The notes beneath the pieces were generated by a model. It was not told the DNA's origin, did not search any database, and saw only the letters and a list, made by a program, of their open reading frames with translations. A stretch of DNA of 9,551 bases from NCBI GenBank assembly GCA_937901365.1, contig CALCEF010000303.1:1-9551 (forward strand), given 5' to 3'. Shown piece by piece: positions 7,119-9,551 of this stretch (the stretch's first letter is position 1; each line of letters opens with the position of its first letter). Source of the DNA: an uncultured euryarchaeote. Lineage in GTDB: Archaea; Thermoplasmatota; Poseidoniia; Poseidoniales; Thalassarchaeaceae. The position numbers and the translations under genes are program-made.

Positions 7119-7166
7119 ATCAAATACTGATTGACGCGCGACCTCGGTGTCTTGCGATTACTCGAG

Positions 7167-7796
7167 ATGGATTTGGGAGGACATCTTCGCCTCTGGCTCA
7201 TGCGGCATTTCGGTGAAAATGTCTCAGATGTCCGCTGGATTGCCCGTACAACCCTGTGGGGAATCTTACCCGAACCAAGCGAATTTGTCAGACTAGGTGT
7301 AGAGAAACGACTGAGGATGTTGAGGCTAATCGGGTTAATCTGTGATCTACGTAAAGGTGAAACTGTACCACTTTCAGTTCGCAGTTTCGCTGAAGCATCA
7401 CTGATGGGGGCGAGCAAACGCGCTCTGCAGATTGTTGATTGTTGGGTCGCTGGTCAACCGCTTCCACCCTGGCTTGAAGCGCGCTGTATCCAAAGTCAAC
7501 GTCATCTGAACCGAAGGGTTTCAACCGTATTGCTCCCCGCAAGAGAGGGAATAGATGGCTTGTGGCTTCTGGATCTTCCTTCGCCCTTTCTCCCATTCGC
7601 TGTAGCCCAGCATCGCCAGATGTTTGGAGCAAGAAATTGGTTGGTCCACTCAGGGGGTGATCGGTTGAGTCCAGGGATTTGGACATGGACCATTGATGTG
7701 ACGGGGAGAGGTGAGGTGCTGCGCCGCAGTCGCGCAGGTTTTACGCCGTTCTCATGCGCAAGTGCGCACCGTGATGCATTTGAACCGACTGCGTAG
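7167..7796 (+). CDS. Uncharacterised basic, Trp-rich protein upstream of purE
   Basis: This 209-residue open frame starts at ATG 7167. The frame extends upstream to a TTG at 7131, which would give 221 residues, but neither start has a convincing ribosome binding site. I do not recognise the family. The product is rich in Arg, Leu and Trp (about nine Trp) and clearly basic, unlike the acidic neighbours. The N-terminal half looks helical and charged (VEKRLRMLRLIGLICDLRKG, then FAEASLMGASKRALQIVD). The C-terminal half looks strand-like, with GLWLLDLPSPFLPFAVAQHR and SPGIWTWTIDVTGRGEVLRR. There is no signal peptide or transmembrane segment. It fills the space between the surface-protein gene and purE with only nine bases before the purE ATG, so it is probably co-transcribed with purE. 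That position and strand, rather than homology, support it being real. Antisense frames overlap it but look like shadows. Confidence 0.6.
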   Translation: MDLGGHLRLWLMRHFGENVSDVRWIARTTLWGILPEPSEFVRLGVEKRLRMLRLIGLICDLRKGETVPLSVRSFAEASLMGASKRALQIVDCWVAGQPLPPWLEARCIQSQRHLNRRVSTVLLPAREGIDGLWLLDLPSPFLPFAVAQHRQMFGARNWLVHSGGDRLSPGIWTWTIDVTGRGEVLRRSRAGFTPFSCASAHRDAFEPTA

Positions 7797-7805
7797 CGCG
7801 AGTGC

Positions 7806-8291
7806 ATGGACATCACCATCGTGTTGGGTAGCAGGTCAGATATGCCTGTCGCGGAAAAAGCAGCAAAGATTCTAGATGGATTTGACGTGAAGTATCAGAT
7901 TCGAGTCGCAAGTGCACATCGCTCTCCAAAATATCTTGAGGGTATTGTCGAAACAGCGGAGGATGATGGTTGTCAGGTCTACATCGGTATGGCAGGTGTC
8001 GCCGCCGCTCTACCAGGGGTTCTGGCATCGATGACGCCGAAGCCCGTCATTGGGGTACCGGTGGGCAGCAAAGTCCCGTATGACAGTCTACTGAGTATCG
8101 TTCAGATGCCACCGGGAATGCCGGTTGCCACCGTCGGTGTCGATCGGGGTGACAACGCTGCACTACTCGCATTGCAAATCATTGGTACGGCCAACGCAGA
8201 CATCGCAGCAGCCGTTGTCGCGTATCGCGAAATGCGGACAAACGCGGTCATCGCTGATGACCAAGCACTTCAGGAAGAACGCGGCGCTTAG
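7806..8291 (+). CDS. purE: Phosphoribosylaminoimidazole carboxylase / N5-CAIR mutase catalytic subunit (PurE)
   Basis: PurE makes 4-carboxy-aminoimidazole ribonucleotide in purine synthesis, either by rearranging N5-CAIR made by PurK or by direct AIR carboxylation. The 161-residue length is normal. Family blocks in order: [13 protein letters not shown] (8-20, phosphate loop), VASAHRSP (34-41) with the catalytic His38, [14 protein letters not shown] (61-74), [11 protein letters not shown] (79-89), [20 protein letters not shown] (93-112) and [12 protein letters not shown] (114-125). The [12 protein letters not shown] version of the last block resembles archaeal PurE proteins. Residue 68 is Ala where E. 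coli-type PurE has His in the AAHLPG motif. PurK is not in the window, so the choice of reaction is open. The start follows the previous gene's stop by nine bases, and guaA begins nine bases after its stop. Confidence 0.95.
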   Translation: MDITIVLGSRSDMPVAEKAAKILDGFDVKYQIRVASAHRSPKYLEGIVETAEDDGCQVYIGMAGVAAALPGVLASMTPKPVIGVPVGSKVPYDSLLSIVQMPPGMPVATVGVDRGDNAALLALQIIGTANADIAAAVVAYREMRTNAVIADDQALQEERGA

Positions 8292-8295
8292 GTGG
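8290..8295 (+). promoter_or_regulatory. Ribosome binding site of guaA overlapping the purE stop
   Basis: AGGTGG begins inside the purE stop codon (TAG, 8289-8291) and lies five bases before the guaA ATG at 8301. This supports that start and joint translation of purE and guaA from one mRNA. Confidence 0.7.
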
Positions 8296-8300
8296 TTTGA

Positions 8301-9245
8301 ATGGACGCCCAAATGCTCATTGATGAAGGGGTTGCCATCCTCAAAGAGCAAATCGACGATGTCGCAATCATCGCCTGTAGTGGAGGAATCGACTCAACGG
8401 TTGCCGCCGTGATGGCCAATAGTGCCGTGGGCAGCATGTTGCACTGTGTCTATGTCGATACAGGGTTCATGCGAAAAGGTGAGACCGAAGAGGTTCGTGA
8501 AATGCTCACTGATTTGGGTCTAAACCTGAAGGTTGTAGATGCGAGTGAGCGGTTCTTCAAACACCTTGAAGGTGTGACTGAACCGGAAGAAAAACGCAAA
8601 GTCATTGGAGAGCAATTCATTCGAGTCTTTGAGGAAGAGCAGGCGTCCTGTGGTGCCAAGTATCTCGTACAAGGCACGATTGCACCGGATTGGATTGAGT
8701 CTGGTGGTGGCGAACGTGACGTCATCAAAAGCCACCACAATGTTGGAGGTTTGCCAGATGATGTCGACTTGACGATTGTTGAACCCCTTCGAGATTTTTA
8801 CAAGGACGAAGTAAGAAATATGGCTGCATTGATGGATATTCCTAGTAGCAATCGCCAACCATTCCCTGGACCGGGTTTGGCCGTCCGAGTGTTGGGCGAT
8901 CTTACGCGAGAAAGAACCGAGGCTTGTAGAGAGGCTTGCGCCATTGTCGAAGAAGAGTTTGAAGCCGCCGCTGAGGCAGGTGAAATGGAGCTCCCTTGGC
9001 AATATTTCGCAGCATTGTTACCAGTGAGTAGCGTTGGTGTTCATGGTGATGCACGTGTTTACGGTGAAACCATTGTCGTAAGGGCAGTCCGCAGCATAGA
9101 TGGAATGTCTGCACGCTACTCTGAAATTCCGCACAGTATTCTGCAAAAGATCAGTACGCGAATTACGAACACACTGAAGGGGCATGTGAATCGAGTGGTT
9201 TACGATATTACACACAAGCCCCCAGGTACCATCGAGTGGGAGTAA
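8301..9245 (+). CDS. guaA: GMP synthase, ATP-pyrophosphatase subunit (GuaA-B type)
   Basis: This subunit adenylylates XMP with ATP and, with ammonia from a glutaminase partner, makes GMP, the last step to guanine nucleotides. The 314 residues equal the synthetase plus dimerisation halves of GuaA, with no N-terminal glutamine amidotransferase domain; this is the split form common in archaea. Visible motifs: PP-loop SGGIDST (27-33), YVDTGFMRKGE (51-61), LVQGTIAPDWIESGGG (122-137), IKSHHNVGGLP (142-152), RQPFPGPGLAVRVLG (185-199) and the C-terminal VVYDITHKPPGTIEWE ending at 314. The C-terminal block is complete, so the gene is intact. The start is fixed by AGGTGG at 8290-8295. The glutaminase subunit gene is not in the window and must lie elsewhere. 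The stop abuts that of the convergent downstream gene. Confidence 0.95.
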   Translation: MDAQMLIDEGVAILKEQIDDVAIIACSGGIDSTVAAVMANSAVGSMLHCVYVDTGFMRKGETEEVREMLTDLGLNLKVVDASERFFKHLEGVTEPEEKRKVIGEQFIRVFEEEQASCGAKYLVQGTIAPDWIESGGGERDVIKSHHNVGGLPDDVDLTIVEPLRDFYKDEVRNMAALMDIPSSNRQPFPGPGLAVRVLGDLTRERTEACREACAIVEEEFEAAAEAGEMELPWQYFAALLPVSSVGVHGDARVYGETIVVRAVRSIDGMSARYSEIPHSILQKISTRITNTLKGHVNRVVYDITHKPPGTIEWE

Positions 9246-9551
9246 TCACTCTTCTTCAGTAATAGGCACCAAATTGGGTGGCCATTCTGCAACGACAGGG
9301 GACACTGGTGGATTACCAATTTGTTGACGAATAGAGCCGACGCTGGGTACATCTGCGAAGGTTCTGCCCAGACGCGCAAAGAGCATGTTGTGTCCGATTG
9401 AAGGGCCCACGAAGGGATCCAAAATGGCCCCGCTAGGATGCACAAAATGGATTGCGATGAAATCCTGATTCCCTTCACGGACCCCGAAGAGAACCAATTC
9501 AAAACCCGTATCGCCAACATCTCCAGAAGGAATATGGCGCCGGGCGAGTGG
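9246..9551 (-). CDS. Partial uncharacterised protein, C-terminal 101 residues
   Basis: The minus-strand frame is open from the window edge (9551) down to TGA at 9248-9246, so the true start lies beyond the window. The visible part includes GDVGDTGFELVLFGVREGNQ, FIAIHFVHPSGAILDPFVGP, then HNMLFARLGRTFADVPSVG, and ends EWPPNLVPITEEE. The strand-like hydrophobic stretches and acidic end suggest the C-terminus of a soluble globular protein. I do not recognise the family. The frame is preferred over the overlapping one (9200-9520) because it stays open to the edge, ends exactly at the guaA stop without overlapping it, and has a balanced composition. A TTG at 9497 could act as an internal start but is not needed. 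Confidence 0.55.
   Translation of the reverse strand, partial: PLARRHIPSGDVGDTGFELVLFGVREGNQDFIAIHFVHPSGAILDPFVGPSIGHNMLFARLGRTFADVPSVGSIRQQIGNPPVSPVVAEWPPNLVPITEEE

Noticed and set aside
7288..7819. Antisense frames opposite the unrecognised gene before purE (7288-7686 and 7502-7819)
   Set aside because: No recognisable motifs; one runs into the purE start on the opposite strand. The plus frame fits the gene order and spacing better.
9200..9520. A 106-codon minus-strand frame overlapping the guaA 3' end
   Set aside because: It overlaps the conserved C-terminus of GuaA and competes with the frame that is open to the window edge and stops exactly at the guaA stop.

Overview
The window most likely comes from a marine planktonic archaeon of the Thermoplasmatota, such as Marine Group II/III (Poseidoniia-like). 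This is an inference. It rests on a GMP synthase whose ATP-pyrophosphatase is a free-standing protein, a PurE of archaeal type ([12 protein letters not shown] block), a tRNA without encoded CCA, and a very large secreted protein with a C-terminal membrane anchor built from PPC, CARDB and thrombospondin-type-3 (TSP3) repeats. GC content is moderate and genes are tightly packed.

Layout. On the minus strand at the left are the first 25 codons of a secreted protein (cut by the window edge), a small NTF2/SnoaL-like protein, and glyA (serine hydroxymethyltransferase). The last two form a compact operon. From about 1960 onward all genes but the last are on the plus strand: tRNA-Asn(GTT), a single-domain cupin protein, a 1537-residue surface protein (2505-7118), an unrecognised basic Trp-rich protein, purE and guaA (ATP-pyrophosphatase subunit). 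The right edge holds the C-terminal 101 residues of an unrecognised minus-strand gene whose stop codon directly abuts the guaA stop.

How the genes fit together. GlyA supplies glycine and one-carbon units, which purine synthesis uses. PurE and GuaA catalyse a middle and a final step of that pathway, and their genes are separated by only 9 bases. The surface protein probably stands on the outside of the cell: signal peptide, PPC-CARDB-PPC, three diverged beta modules rich in N-glycosylation sequons, a long Ca-binding TSP3 stalk, one transmembrane helix, and a short cytoplasmic tail with an aromatic motif.

The most notable structure is the stalk. One 33-residue Cys-paired unit is followed by eleven 27-residue units in perfect register, then nine more 33-residue units. 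Two of the 27-residue units, exactly six apart, replace both aromatic positions with cysteine. No mobile element, CRISPR array or defence system was seen.
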